64,000 nucleotides of DNA from Flintibacter muris (GCF_943192995.1 NZ_CALPCP010000012.1:1-64000), one strand, 5' to 3'. Positions 52,023 to 61,745 are shown, counted from the first letter of the stretch. Notes: a model not told the origin generated them from the letters alone. Program-made: numbers and translations.

Positions 52023-52449
52023 AGGCTCGTTCCTCCAAATAGCGTTTCAGCAGCTCAAAAGAGCTTGTCCGTCGGTACTGTACCGTACTCCTTGAAATAT
52101 TAAGGAGCTTCGCTATTTCCGGGTCGCTCATTTCAAAGAAATAATACAGTAATACCGTGTCGCGTTTTTCTTCCGGCAGCGCGTGTATAGCGTCAGCCAA
52201 AAGTTTCGGCGTAATTTCCATTCCAGCCACATAAAAAGACTTATCATCAGCTTCTTCATTCGCAAAATGACGGTCAGTTGTGTAAAGCTGTTCTTCTTCC
52301 TGTGGCAACAGGCTTGAAAAAGCAACTTCACGCAGTTGGTGGTGTCTTACGTCACGGTGGGCGTTGCTTGCTTCATACTTCAACGCCCGTTTGCAGAAAC
52401 CGTTAAAAGCGCAACGTATTTCCCATTCGGTACGATTAGGTTCGTTCAT
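52006..52449 (-). CDS. Orf7-like sigma-70-type regulator
   Basis: ATG 52449 follows GGAGGTGAG. The 147-residue protein has a C-terminal region-4 helix-turn-helix (MSDPEIAKLLNISRSTVQYRR) preceded by LPEEKRDTVLLYYFFE. This is the Tn916 Orf7-type partner of Orf8. Together they behave like a split sigma factor driving transcription through the circular form. The region upstream, 52450-52634, carries no gene. Confidence 0.8.
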   Translation of the reverse strand: MNEPNRTEWEIRCAFNGFCKRALKYEASNAHRDVRHHQLREVAFSSLLPQEEEQLYTTDRHFANEEADDKSFYVAGMEITPKLLADAIHALPEEKRDTVLLYYFFEMSDPEIAKLLNISRSTVQYRRTSSFELLKRYLEERAYDEEQ

Positions 52450-52634
52450 GTTCTCACCTCCTTTCGCGTCCGCGAAAGCGGGTGATTGTTTGATTTCCCC
52501 TTTCATACCCCACACCACAAAAATTTCAAAAACTGCCAAACGAAAGCAGGTCTTTTTGAAAAAAGTTTTGAGGATAAAGCAAAATACGCCCGTCTGCAAA
52601 ATGCAAACGGACGCAAAGGAATTGTAAGCAGTAT

Positions 52635-52745
52635 TTAGTTGATTAGACAGTTCATATTCATGGGTAGAGTATGCCCCGGTGGTGGACGTGCTTTTTTTGA
52701 TATGTCAATGACCGTCGGAATTTGTCGATACGGTTTGTGCTTCAT
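52635..52745 (-). CDS. 36-residue basic peptide with strong ribosome binding site
   Basis: ATG 52745 follows AAAGGAGGTAGCCGCC. The 36-codon frame encodes a basic, proline-rich peptide (MKHKPYRQIPTVIDISKKAR, then PPPGH). It has no membrane helix. It lies between the cargo and the Orf7 gene on the same strand, below gene-caller length. The ribosome binding site is the main evidence; the function is unknown. Confidence 0.45.
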   Translation of the reverse strand: MKHKPYRQIPTVIDISKKARPPPGHTLPMNMNCLIN

Positions 52746-52815
52746 GGCGGCTACCTCCTTTAGCCGCCGCTTTTACCAGTGAAACCGCGTCATTTCTTGA
52801 GAAGATAAAAAAGAA

Positions 52816-52846
52816 ACGGCGGCTTTGATCTCTCAAAAGCCGCCGT
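52816..52846 (-). terminator. Terminator of the ABC/two-component cargo
   Basis: On the minus strand, ACGGCGGCTTTTGA pairs with TCAAAGCCGCCGT and is followed by TTCTTTTTT. A second stem (52880-52887 with 52900-52907) lies between it and the last cargo gene. Confidence 0.65.
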
Positions 52847-52937
52847 GTAAGAATAGGCGTGTGAAAATATCTCTGCTGTACGACGGCTTTTTTTCTTTTG
52901 CCGTCGTGCGGCAGGGAATACAATTATATATGAATTT

Positions 52938-53282
52938 TTAGTTTGCACTTTCTCGAAGAAGCGAAATCAAATCACTATCTGTCTTTTCCATAAATATCGC
53001 ACCATAAAATTTTGCTTCTGCGACAATATGGTTTTCCCGTGTAGCAGACATAAGAATAAATAATGTAGAAAACTTTTCGTGTCTGCAAAATTCTAACAAA
53101 TCAAGCCCTGTCCCGTCCGGCATTGCATAGTCAGAGCAAATCACATCAAATGAAGTGGTTGACAACTGTTTTTTGGCTTCTGTCAAATTGCCTGCGGTCG
53201 TTACTTCATAATGGTCTTTCAGAACATAGCTTAATCCCTCTAAAAATTCAGGGTAATCATCTACAATTAAGATTTTTTTCAT
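52938..53282 (-). CDS. Single-domain response regulator
   Basis: This 114-residue protein is a complete receiver domain without output domain: KKILIVDDYPEFLEGL (acidic pocket), Asp in VICSDYAMPDGTGLDLL (phosphoacceptor), LMSATRE (Thr/Ser switch) and FMEKTDSD (Lys). It is encoded last in the ABC operon, 7 nt after the second permease. It may act as a phosphate sink or as a protein-protein switch on the transporter or kinase. The kinase at 59267 is the only obvious donor. Confidence 0.75.
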   Translation of the reverse strand: MKKILIVDDYPEFLEGLSYVLKDHYEVTTAGNLTEAKKQLSTTSFDVICSDYAMPDGTGLDLLEFCRHEKFSTLFILMSATRENHIVAEAKFYGAIFMEKTDSDLISLLRESAN

Positions 53283-53288
53283 AGTCAG

Positions 53289-55607
53289 TCACCCCGCATT
53301 TACCACATTTACAATACTTGTCTTTCTAATTTTTTGGGACGGTGCAATGACAGCAATAAATGTAGTCAGGATTGCCGCTGAAATTACTACGGCAAGAACC
53401 AAGAATGGCGGTTCCCATTTCTGTCCCCAATTAGAAGTAATAAGCATTTCAAAGAAAAAGCGGTGCAGGAATAACCCTGATATAGCCCCGGCAATGCTGC
53501 CAGTGATAGCGTAAGCTGCGGCTTCTGCCCGTATTACCTTTTGAATTTGTTTCCCCGACATTCCGACTGCCCGCATGACACCATAATGATTGATCCTGCT
53601 GGAAACGCTTGCATTGACAGTGTTAATAATATTGATTAAAGCTACCAACGCAATCACAATCAGAAATCCATAAACAAAAACCGCCATAGCAAAATACCCT
53701 GTGCGCACTTCCTCATTGTGTTGCCGCATATCAAGTAGTTTCATATCGGGAGTAATCAGGTTCCTAATCTGTCCGGCTATATCTGTATTTGCCTGAACTT
53801 CAATAATTTTATAATCTGTAATTCCCGTTAAAGCGGTAAACGTATTTTCGGAGCAGACAATAATCCATTCCCCATTGGAAGAATCCAGTGGAACATCAGA
53901 CACAATGCCGGAAACCGTTGTTTCATGTGTTGTGCCGTTAATATCCAATGTGATAATGTCGCCAATCTCCCAATTAAATTCCTGTGAATAGCCATAATCC
54001 ACTAAAACGCCGTTTCCATTCTGAACATTTTCAATATCCCCGGAAATCAGCACATTGCTTGCCCATAAAAATTGAGGGTCGTCATAAGAAACTAAAGTTG
54101 CCATATTGGAGCCTTTTTTGTCATTTGCGGGAATATCCGTACAAAACATTCTCCCATATACTTTATCTGTTCCCGGAAGCTGTTCTATTTCTTCTTTCAG
54201 GGAATGGGGCAGAGAAATATGCGGCGCATTTCCCTCTATCGACAAATCCGGCGCATAAGGCTTCAAAGGACTTAACGCGTGGTTCATAAACGTAATCAAT
54301 ATGGTAAAACACAAAAACAGGGTAATACTGATTGCAAAAGAACCCGCAATTAAAACCATACTTTTCCTGTTAGAAAAGGCGTGGCGCAGTCCCATAGCCG
54401 TATCTACATGAAATGCTTTTGTGTTAGACGCTTTTTTGAAGTTTTGGTGAGCAGTCTGATTGATATTCCCTGTTACGGCTGTTTGCGGAGATACCTTTGC
54501 GGCATTTTTAGCCGGAGAACTTGACGCAAGCATTACAACAAAAACGCCTATTACCGTACCCGCTAATATACCGGGGAAGCTAAATTGAAACTGTGGCATT
54601 TCCGGGAGATATTGTGAGTTAATTGCATTTAATACATAAATTGCAATCCATAGAATGACACTCCCCGAAAGTAATCCGACGGGAATTGCTTTCAGGCAGT
54701 ATAATAATCCCTCCCTGCGGATATATCTTTTGATCTGCCGTTTTGTAGCCCCAAGACAACGCAATAAGCCGAAAAACTGTGTCCTCTCTAAAATGCTCAT
54801 ATTAAAGCTGCTGGCGATCATAAATGTTCCAGTCATGGCAACAAGAAGAAAAAGAATTGCCGCAGTAAGATAGACTTCCAACATGGTAGTGTCTTTGCTT
54901 TGCCCCATTAAGCCAAGAAGCATAACATTTGTGGAAATCTGTTCATCTGTCAGGGAAAATTCGGTTTTTATTTCTTCATTTGCACGGTTAATATTGGTTC
55001 CATTCTTAAATTGGATATAATTATACTCTTGATACTCTGTTTCCGGCAGGAAGCGCAGCCCACCCTCTGCCAGTTGTAATCCGTGCGCGTCTGTTCCCTG
55101 CAAACTGGAAAAATCGCCATAAGTGCCTGAAATCTGATATTGTCTTGTCTGCCCGTCGCTATATACAATTTCAATCATATCTCCAATAGAAAGACCGAAT
55201 TGCTCCAAACCTTGTCTGTCTAACAATGCTTCTGTTTCCGAAACAGGATAATGACCTTGCGTAACTGATAAATTCATTTGTTTTGCAAGTTCCTCGCTGC
55301 TACTTTGGATAATCAATTCTTTTCCCTGATAGGTTGTGCTGGAAGCCATACCCAAAAAGCCGGAAACAGACACGTCTTTTCGATTGCTGATAGCGTCCGC
55401 TGTTTCTAAAGGGATATTGGAAATTATCGTATGCCAGTTTCCATACCGCCGTATTGCTTCATCTTTTTGGGCTTTCAGGCTCATATCTGCCATTCCGAAA
55501 ATTGCCGTTACCAGCATGACAGAAATGGCAATACAGATAATAGTAAGGCGGTTTTTCTTTTTATGGACTTTTGCATATTCTGAAACAAGACCAAGATAGC
55601 CTTTCAT
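53289..55607 (-). CDS. ABC transporter permease, FtsX/MacB-type (second copy)
   Basis: ATG 55607 overlaps the ATPase gene end by 4 nt. The 772-residue protein starts with a membrane anchor and a large extracellular MacB-like domain, followed by three helices (residues about 255-380). A second FtsX unit follows (about 415-772). Signature segments include FGLLRCLGATKRQIKRYIRREG and VMRAVGMSGKQIQKVIRAEAA. It is a paralogue of the permease at 56322, of exactly the same length. These proteins pump or sense peptides at the membrane and are driven by the single ATPase. Confidence 0.82.
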   Translation of the reverse strand: MKGYLGLVSEYAKVHKKKNRLTIICIAISVMLVTAIFGMADMSLKAQKDEAIRRYGNWHTIISNIPLETADAISNRKDVSVSGFLGMASSTTYQGKELIIQSSSEELAKQMNLSVTQGHYPVSETEALLDRQGLEQFGLSIGDMIEIVYSDGQTRQYQISGTYGDFSSLQGTDAHGLQLAEGGLRFLPETEYQEYNYIQFKNGTNINRANEEIKTEFSLTDEQISTNVMLLGLMGQSKDTTMLEVYLTAAILFLLVAMTGTFMIASSFNMSILERTQFFGLLRCLGATKRQIKRYIRREGLLYCLKAIPVGLLSGSVILWIAIYVLNAINSQYLPEMPQFQFSFPGILAGTVIGVFVVMLASSSPAKNAAKVSPQTAVTGNINQTAHQNFKKASNTKAFHVDTAMGLRHAFSNRKSMVLIAGSFAISITLFLCFTILITFMNHALSPLKPYAPDLSIEGNAPHISLPHSLKEEIEQLPGTDKVYGRMFCTDIPANDKKGSNMATLVSYDDPQFLWASNVLISGDIENVQNGNGVLVDYGYSQEFNWEIGDIITLDINGTTHETTVSGIVSDVPLDSSNGEWIIVCSENTFTALTGITDYKIIEVQANTDIAGQIRNLITPDMKLLDMRQHNEEVRTGYFAMAVFVYGFLIVIALVALINIINTVNASVSSRINHYGVMRAVGMSGKQIQKVIRAEAAAYAITGSIAGAISGLFLHRFFFEMLITSNWGQKWEPPFLVLAVVISAAILTTFIAVIAPSQKIRKTSIVNVVNAG

Positions 55608-56287
55608 TCGCCGCACCTCCCAAAATCTGTTATGATACCGTCCGACACTTGCAGTACACGGTCAGCGGTAGAAGCAATGCTCCTGTTATGCGTAATCATA
55701 ATAATTGTCTGTTCATACCGTTTGGACGCATTTTTCAAAAGTGCAATGACTTCATTACTGTTCTGTGTATCAAGATTTCCGGTCGGTTCGTCCGCTAAGA
55801 TTAGCATAGGGCGGGTAATCAATGCCCTGCCGATTGCTACACGCTGCTGTTGTCCGCCTGATAACTGCCGGGGAAGATGATACCGCCGCTCCTGTAAATT
55901 CAATACGGTTAATATTTCCTCTAAATAAGCAAGATCGGGTTTCTTATAGTCAAGCAGTAACGGGAATGTAATGTTTTGTTCAACATTTAATTCAGGTATG
56001 AGATTAAAAGCCTGAAAGATAAATCCGATATTTCGGCGGCGAAAAATCGTAAGTTCTTCATCTTCTAATGTGAATGTTTCTTTTCCGTCAATAAACACTT
56101 TGCCCGAAGTTGGCGTATCAAGCGCACCAATCATATTGAGAAGTGTGCTTTTTCCAGAGCCGGATTCTCCAACAACCGCAATAAACTCTCCTTTCGCAAC
56201 AGAAAAATTTACATCCTTTAATGCGTTGACGGCGGTTTCACCTGCGCCGTAAGTTTTATAAATAGAATTTACCTCTAATAAGTTCAT
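55604..56287 (-). CDS. ABC transporter ATP-binding protein (MacB/BceA/LolD-type)
   Basis: This 227-residue ATPase has Walker A GESGSGKST, Q-loop FQAFNLI, the signature LSGGQQQR, Walker B LILADEP and the switch His in MITHNRS, all intact. It belongs to the subgroup that pairs with FtsX-like permeases in antimicrobial-peptide resistance and lipoprotein release. It lies between the two permease genes. One ATPase with two permeases suggests a heterodimeric permease powered by an ATPase homodimer. Confidence 0.9.
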   Translation of the reverse strand: MNLLEVNSIYKTYGAGETAVNALKDVNFSVAKGEFIAVVGESGSGKSTLLNMIGALDTPTSGKVFIDGKETFTLEDEELTIFRRRNIGFIFQAFNLIPELNVEQNITFPLLLDYKKPDLAYLEEILTVLNLQERRYHLPRQLSGGQQQRVAIGRALITRPMLILADEPTGNLDTQNSNEVIALLKNASKRYEQTIIMITHNRSIASTADRVLQVSDGIITDFGRCGE

Positions 56288-56321
56288 ATTGTACCTCCAT
56301 TATTATTTACGTTTTTATAAG

Positions 56322-58640
56322 TTATTGCGCACTGATTGTATCAATAATAGACATATTATGAATACGTTTGGTGGGTCCTCCGACAGCGGCAATAGCGGTT
56401 ATTATTACCATTGAAACAATACTGGCTAAAATAGAGATTGGAATATTCCACGGATCACCCCATCGACCAGTTACCATATGTTCAAATAAATATTTGTGTA
56501 TAGGCAATCCAATCAGGCAGCCCGCCAGACTTCCCACAAGCGAATATGTCACTGCTTCCGCAGTTACCATTTTTACAAGTTGTCGGGTACTCATGCCAAT
56601 AGCACGCATAGCCCCATATTGCTTCATTCGGGCAGATACACTCATACTAATACTGTTTATTACATTAAATACAGTAATCAAAGCTATAACTGCTAAAAAT
56701 CCATAAACAAATAATGCAAACGAATAGTAACTTCCAAGTGCCTGCTGATTACTTTGGCGGCGATCCGAAAAAGTGAACTCCGAACCAGCCATCTCACGGA
56801 TAGCATTTACATCTTCATCTGTTGTCCCTCGCTTAAACTGCAAATCTAAAATCGTATATTGTGATTCTCCCCATAGCTGCTGAAATGTGTCCTCCGTACA
56901 AATGATGTTAGCGGTTCCCGGAGTGTTCGTAAAAGGACTCTTAGAAAGAACGCCCACAATATTTAATTCCTGTGACACACCATTCGCATCCAGAATAATT
57001 TTGTCGCCTACATGTAGTGAATAATCCGAATTATAAACGGCTAACACCGCATTTTCTGTGGAAAATACATCTTCGACAGCCCCTTCGATCAAATTTTCGT
57101 CAGCCCAGTCAAATTGATGTTCTTCGTAAGAAATGAGATTTATTTGCCGGTTTTCCTCAGTTGGTATATCATAGGCGAACATTCTGCCATACACTCGTTT
57201 CACAAAATCCTGATCTCCAAACTGTTCCGCCAACTCTTTTGGCACAGAAAGAGAATTATCCTTGCTGATAACGGAAACATCCGGTGTGTATGGTTCCACG
57301 GCATTGATTGCATGGTTCATAAAGTTGATTGCCGGAGAGAATGCCAAAAACAGAATAATACTTATTGCAAACGAGCCGATCATTAAAATGAAATTTTTGT
57401 GATTCGATACAGCATGGTGAATACCCAATGATGTATCAATTTTAAAGAAACGTGTATTAGCTGTTGTCCTGACCGACTTTATCTGATAGGCATTACCGGA
57501 AACCGCCATGAGCGGTGAAACACCGGCAGCTTTTTTGGCAGGTGACTGCGCCGCAATCAGTACAGTCAGAAGCCCTACCGCAATTCCACAGAAAATACTG
57601 ATTCCGCTCACACGAAAGACGGGCATTTCCGCAAAATACTCAGGGCTGATCCATTTAAGGACTGCACATAAAATCCATACCACCACAACGCCCCCTGCCA
57701 GACCCCCAGGGATTGCAAATTTGCACCAGCGTAATCCTTCTCTGCGGACAATACTCATAATTTGCTTTTTTGTAGCTCCGATGCAACGGAGCATACCAAA
57801 AAATTCTGTCCTCTGCATCACATTACTATTAAGGCTACTCGTAATCATCAATACACTCGCAATCAATACTAAAAAGAACAATACTACTGCACAGCCATAA
57901 AGCTGAATAACAAAATTATCATTGCTCTGTCCAAGAACCATAAGCAGATTACCGTTTTGCGCCACCTGCTTTTCATTCAAATGAAAGGTCTGTGTGATAT
58001 CTGCAATTACTTTCTGCATATTGCAAAAAGTAGATAACTGCACTACTAACTGTTCTGTATAATCTTCAGCCGGAATATGGCGGCGAAAAGCTTCCATTGA
58101 AAGCAATACTGAAAAACTTTCATATCGCATCTGGTTTGCCGAAGCAGCGGCAAAGCCGGAAATTGTAAAGGTTTCCCCTATGCCATCAATTGTGATCATA
58201 TCTCCAAGTTTCACTTTTAATATGGACTTGGCGGATTCTGATAACACAATTTCATTATAAGATTTTGGAAAACTGCCTTCGACAAGTTCATGCTCAAACA
58301 TGGAAGCATAGGCTTCCCCATCTATTCCTGCTATGCCAATGGCTCTTCCGTCAATAGAAAATCCGCTTGCTTCTTTCACATAAGCATACCAACTGGAACA
58401 GGCAACTTCCGGGCGAACCTGTATTAACGCCCCTGTTTCCTGATCAATGTCAGAAAAAATAACGTGCCAATTCCCGCCAGTTTTAATCTCCTGATATTGC
58501 TGGCTACGGATTGCCATTTCTGCCATACCAAATATGACTGTCACTAAAAACACGGAAAGGATAATACAAAATAATGTCATTCTTCCTTGCTTCTTGTGGT
58601 TTTTGGCAGATATGGGAATCAAATCAAGATAGCTTTTCAT
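56322..58640 (-). CDS. ABC transporter permease, FtsX/MacB-type (first copy)
   Basis: This 772-residue protein has the same layout as its paralogue at 53289: an N-terminal anchor with extracellular domain (about 45-230), three helices (about 245-365) with FGMLRCIGATKKQIMSIVRREG, and a second half ending with AMRAIGMSTRQLVKMVTAEAV and three more helices. The pair probably arose by duplication within the element family. It overlaps the DUF308 gene by 4 nt. The substrate is likely a cell-envelope-active peptide, inferred from the linked two-component system. Confidence 0.82.
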   Translation of the reverse strand: MKSYLDLIPISAKNHKKQGRMTLFCIILSVFLVTVIFGMAEMAIRSQQYQEIKTGGNWHVIFSDIDQETGALIQVRPEVACSSWYAYVKEASGFSIDGRAIGIAGIDGEAYASMFEHELVEGSFPKSYNEIVLSESAKSILKVKLGDMITIDGIGETFTISGFAAASANQMRYESFSVLLSMEAFRRHIPAEDYTEQLVVQLSTFCNMQKVIADITQTFHLNEKQVAQNGNLLMVLGQSNDNFVIQLYGCAVVLFFLVLIASVLMITSSLNSNVMQRTEFFGMLRCIGATKKQIMSIVRREGLRWCKFAIPGGLAGGVVVVWILCAVLKWISPEYFAEMPVFRVSGISIFCGIAVGLLTVLIAAQSPAKKAAGVSPLMAVSGNAYQIKSVRTTANTRFFKIDTSLGIHHAVSNHKNFILMIGSFAISIILFLAFSPAINFMNHAINAVEPYTPDVSVISKDNSLSVPKELAEQFGDQDFVKRVYGRMFAYDIPTEENRQINLISYEEHQFDWADENLIEGAVEDVFSTENAVLAVYNSDYSLHVGDKIILDANGVSQELNIVGVLSKSPFTNTPGTANIICTEDTFQQLWGESQYTILDLQFKRGTTDEDVNAIREMAGSEFTFSDRRQSNQQALGSYYSFALFVYGFLAVIALITVFNVINSISMSVSARMKQYGAMRAIGMSTRQLVKMVTAEAVTYSLVGSLAGCLIGLPIHKYLFEHMVTGRWGDPWNIPISILASIVSMVIITAIAAVGGPTKRIHNMSIIDTISAQ

Positions 58641-59197
58641 ATTGTACCTCCATTACAATTTACTTTTTTGTAAGTCAGTCCAAACAGCAATTCTATTACG
58701 CAAGATAAAAATAGCAGACCGCTGAAAATTCTTGCAAGTGGCTCTAAACCGCCAAATCCAAAGGTAAATACCAAAAGCGTTACGCCGCCGCCTGCGACAA
58801 GCAGGGAAAGAACGACTAAAAGAGCTTTCAGTTTGCTTTCCGCACACAAGGCAGCTATAAAGTATACGACACTTTCAATCAGCAGCAATGCGCCCGAAAA
58901 AACAGGAATAATACTAATCAGGTATCGGAAATAAACCATACTTAAAATGCCAAACAGGATTGCCGCAGCCGTTACAAAAAGATTTAAGTATGCAATATGC
59001 TTTTCCTCTTTGCCCCTGCCGGAAAGAAAGTCTAAGATACCTAATACGCCATTCAAAATGGCATAAGCCGCAACTGCATAGATTATACTGCCTTTTAGAA
59101 ATTCCGGGAACAAAAGCGTTACAAGCCCCATTGCCCCAAGCAAAGCAGCCCGTAAACCAGACCACCTTGCTATCTTCTTAAATTGTAAAAAAGTCAT
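58637..59197 (-). CDS. DUF308/HdeD-like membrane protein
   Basis: This 186-residue protein has six predicted membrane helices arranged as three pairs (LRAALLGAMGLVTLLF, YAILNGVLGILDFL, AAILFGILSMVYF), typical of the HdeD/DUF308 family. Its role may be to support the transporter in the membrane or to react to envelope stress. It is the first gene of the transporter part, 70 nt downstream of the kinase, and a likely regulon member of the two-component system. Confidence 0.72.
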   Translation of the reverse strand: MTFLQFKKIARWSGLRAALLGAMGLVTLLFPEFLKGSIIYAVAAYAILNGVLGILDFLSGRGKEEKHIAYLNLFVTAAAILFGILSMVYFRYLISIIPVFSGALLLIESVVYFIAALCAESKLKALLVVLSLLVAGGGVTLLVFTFGFGGLEPLARIFSGLLFLSCVIELLFGLTYKKVNCNGGTI

Positions 59198-59266
59198 AGA
59201 TGTTATCCTCCTTTCGTTCTATCAAGAAGAATAACATCTATTTCCTACTCCCAAGTGAATTGAAAC

Positions 59267-60313
59267 TTACAATTTTGTAATTTTAGCTGAATTTAGAAAA
59301 GTGATATTGAAAACACTTCCTTTGCCTAACTCGCTGTCTACGGTAATGTTTCCGTCGTGGGCTTCTACAATCGCTTTGGCAAGCGGCAGACCAAGCCCTA
59401 TTCCCTGTGTGTCTTTAGAAAAGCGGCTGCGGTAAAAGCGTTTGAAAATGTAATGTATATCTTCCGGGTGAATACCGCTGCCATTATCCTTTATTGTAAT
59501 CTGTGTCAAATCAGGAAGCCCTTTCCATTCAATTACAATCCGATCATTTGTGCCTGTATGGTCTAAAGCATTTTTCACAATGTTACTGATTGCTTCAATA
59601 ATCCAGTCACGGTCACAAAAGAGTGTGATGTTATCAGCCCCGGATAAAACAATTTCCTTTCTTTCCTGTTTTGCCCGATATGCAAAATGCAGTTCAATAT
59701 CTCTTATCATATCAGCTATGTTTTCAACGCTTTTTTCTATGATGATAGTACCAGCGTCTAACTTCGTAATTTCCAGCAAATTTTGTACCAATGTTTCAAT
59801 TCTGTTTAGTTCCTGCTCTGATAATACAGTAAATTTCTTTATTTCAGGTAAATCGTCTGTTTCACCTTGTATCATTTCGTTATATATACTCAAAGCAGCA
59901 ATGGGCGTTTTAAGCTGATGTGAAATATCTGATATGGTATCTCTCAAAAATTCCTTTGAACGAAATTCATTTTCAGCATGGGCATTTAATACAGCAGCCA
60001 AAGTGTTCACCGAATGGAACAGTTTATATAATTCACCCTCTCTGTCACAATCAATGCGGGCGTTGGTATCGCCTTTCAGATATTTGTCTATTGCTGATAC
60101 AGCCACCCCAATCAATTTATGCTGCTGATAAAAATACCAAAAGCAAACAGCCGCTATGCCGCCTCCTGATATAAGAGAAAGAATAGAAATGAATGGTATG
60201 CAGCTATCACGGAATATCCATATTCCTATCTGCGTCAATAATAAAAATCCAGCTATAAAAGCGGTTATGCCTGTAAATAAAAATTTGGTATCTCTGTTTG
60301 TAAACAATTCCAT
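59267..60313 (-). CDS. HAMP-type sensor histidine kinase
   Basis: This 348-residue protein has two N-terminal membrane helices with a very short extracellular loop (IWIFRDSCIPFI) and a HAMP linker (AIDKYLKGDTNARI). The H-box is ISDISHQLKTPIAAL. The ATP-binding domain has NIVKNALDHTG, DNGSGIHPEDI and GIGLGLPLAKAIV. The short loop is the mark of intramembrane-sensing kinases, which often receive their signal through a partner ABC transporter, as in Bce systems. It overlaps or abuts the response regulator (8 nt apart). Confidence 0.88.
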   Translation of the reverse strand: MELFTNRDTKFLFTGITAFIAGFLLLTQIGIWIFRDSCIPFISILSLISGGGIAAVCFWYFYQQHKLIGVAVSAIDKYLKGDTNARIDCDREGELYKLFHSVNTLAAVLNAHAENEFRSKEFLRDTISDISHQLKTPIAALSIYNEMIQGETDDLPEIKKFTVLSEQELNRIETLVQNLLEITKLDAGTIIIEKSVENIADMIRDIELHFAYRAKQERKEIVLSGADNITLFCDRDWIIEAISNIVKNALDHTGTNDRIVIEWKGLPDLTQITIKDNGSGIHPEDIHYIFKRFYRSRFSKDTQGIGLGLPLAKAIVEAHDGNITVDSELGKGSVFNITFLNSAKITKL

Positions 60314-60321
60314 GCTTCACC

Positions 60322-61008
60322 TCAACAAATAATATTCCATTTATACCCCATACGCCGAACATTGAGAAGCATTTGCGGTTCGCTGGGATTATCCTCAATT
60401 TTGATACGCAGTCTGCGGATATAAACAGTCAGTGTATTACTGTCAACATAATTTCCGTCACCGTCCCATAATTTCTGTAATATCTGCTCTTTAGACAACA
60501 GGACGTTAGGATTTTGCATAAACAGACAAAGCAATTTATATTCCGCTGCGGTCAAGTCCAATATTTCCCCGTTTTTATATGCCTGTCCTTGCAGGAGCAA
60601 GACTTTAATACCATTTGAGTGAAGCTCTGTATTAGCAGAGCCAAAGTCATTTGCCCGACGAAGCAGGGCATTGATCCGCGACATTAACACGCTAACCTTA
60701 AATGGTTTCGTAATATAGTCGTCACCGCCCATATCCAAGCCCATAATCACATTGATTTCCTCGTCTGAAACCGTTAAAAATATGATTGGTACTTTTGATG
60801 TCTGCCGGACTTTCCGGCAAATTTCAAAGCCGGAACCGTCGGGGAGAGAAACATCTAAAATCAGTAAATCATACTTTCCCTCCGTCCAAGCGGTATCAGC
60901 TTCTTTTACTGTCCGTGCAATGTCTAATTCAAATCCAGCCTTTTGAAAAGCGAATGTTAATCCATTTATCAGGCTTAAATCATCTTCCAATAATAATATT
61001 TTACTCAT
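60322..61008 (-). CDS. OmpR-family response regulator
   Basis: This 228-residue protein has a receiver domain (KILLLEDDLSLINGL; Asp in LLILDVSLPDGSG; IFLTVSDEE; Lys in DDYITKPFK) and a C-terminal winged helix (LDLTAAEYKLLCLFM, YVDSNTLTVYIRRLRIKIE). It is phosphorylated by the kinase encoded next and probably switches on the DUF308-ABC genes on the same strand. It overlaps the small helix-turn-helix gene upstream by 8 nt. Confidence 0.9.
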   Translation of the reverse strand: MSKILLLEDDLSLINGLTFAFQKAGFELDIARTVKEADTAWTEGKYDLLILDVSLPDGSGFEICRKVRQTSKVPIIFLTVSDEEINVIMGLDMGGDDYITKPFKVSVLMSRINALLRRANDFGSANTELHSNGIKVLLLQGQAYKNGEILDLTAAEYKLLCLFMQNPNVLLSKEQILQKLWDGDGNYVDSNTLTVYIRRLRIKIEDNPSEPQMLLNVRRMGYKWNIIC

Positions 61009-61189
61009 TTTTATCCCTTTCCCCTTTTAGACATTTATCGACAGGTTTTTCTGCGTCCTTTGGTATTAACCATAAGCGACTAAATTTTGCCACACCGGGT
61101 ATGCGTTTTTCCTCACATAACTTCTGTACCCGCCTTTCGGAAATGCCCCATTTCTTCGCTGCTTCCGGGGCAGAAATAAACTCCAACAT
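61001..61189 (-). CDS. Small MerR/excisionase-like DNA-binding protein
   Basis: This 62-residue protein is a single winged helix (FISAPEAAKKWGISERRVQKL, then EKRIPGVAKFSRLWLIP). It is typical of the short helix-turn-helix proteins that head antimicrobial-peptide resistance cargoes on Tn916-like elements. It overlaps the response regulator gene by 8 nt. It may tune the expression of the module. It is not the element's excisionase, which is encoded at 51136. Confidence 0.7.
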   Translation of the reverse strand: MLEFISAPEAAKKWGISERRVQKLCEEKRIPGVAKFSRLWLIPKDAEKPVDKCLKGERDKNE

Positions 61190-61358
61190 TTTTCATTCTC
61201 CTTTTTGCTAAACTCTATCAATATAATTATATGCGGTTAGACGAATAAATTCAAGACTTCTACATTGTATTTAAGGAATTATTCAAGCTAATCAATGGAA
61301 CTGTGTAAGCATATCCAAAAAGAAAGGTGAACAGTAAAATGTAACAGGGTGAATAATT

Positions 61359-61712
61359 ATGGCAAAAAGACCAGTACCACAATATGACTTTATGGCTTTT
61401 GGGGCGGCAATCAAGGCGGCACGGACAGGACGCAAGGAGAGCCGGAAAAAGGTATGCGACGAAATGTATATATCCCCTCGCTACCTTGCAAATATTGAAA
61501 ATAAGGGGCAGCACCCCAGCTTACAGATATTCTTTGAGCTTATGCTGCGTTACAATATCTCAGTAGATCAATTTCTTTTGGCGCAGCCCACCGGGAAGAA
61601 TACCCAGCGGCGGCAGCTTGACGCATTGCTGGACGATATGAGCGATACGGGAATACGGATAGTCACCGCTACGGCGCGGGAGATTGCAGAGGTTGAGGGT
61701 GAGGAAAAATAA
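61359..61712 (+). CDS. XRE-family regulator of the mobilization region
   Basis: This 117-residue protein has a Cro/CI helix-turn-helix at about 15-70 (FGAAIKAARTGRKESRKKVC, YISPRYLANIENKGQHPSLQ). A helical C-terminus follows (RQLDALLDDMSDTGIRIVTATAREIA). It is divergent from the two-component module and heads toward MobC and the relaxase, so it may repress mobilization. The ribosome binding site is weak. Confidence 0.78.
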   Translation: MAKRPVPQYDFMAFGAAIKAARTGRKESRKKVCDEMYISPRYLANIENKGQHPSLQIFFELMLRYNISVDQFLLAQPTGKNTQRRQLDALLDDMSDTGIRIVTATAREIAEVEGEEK

Positions 61713-61745
61713 CACTGTCCGTCTAAAATTGAATAGTGGCTATGA

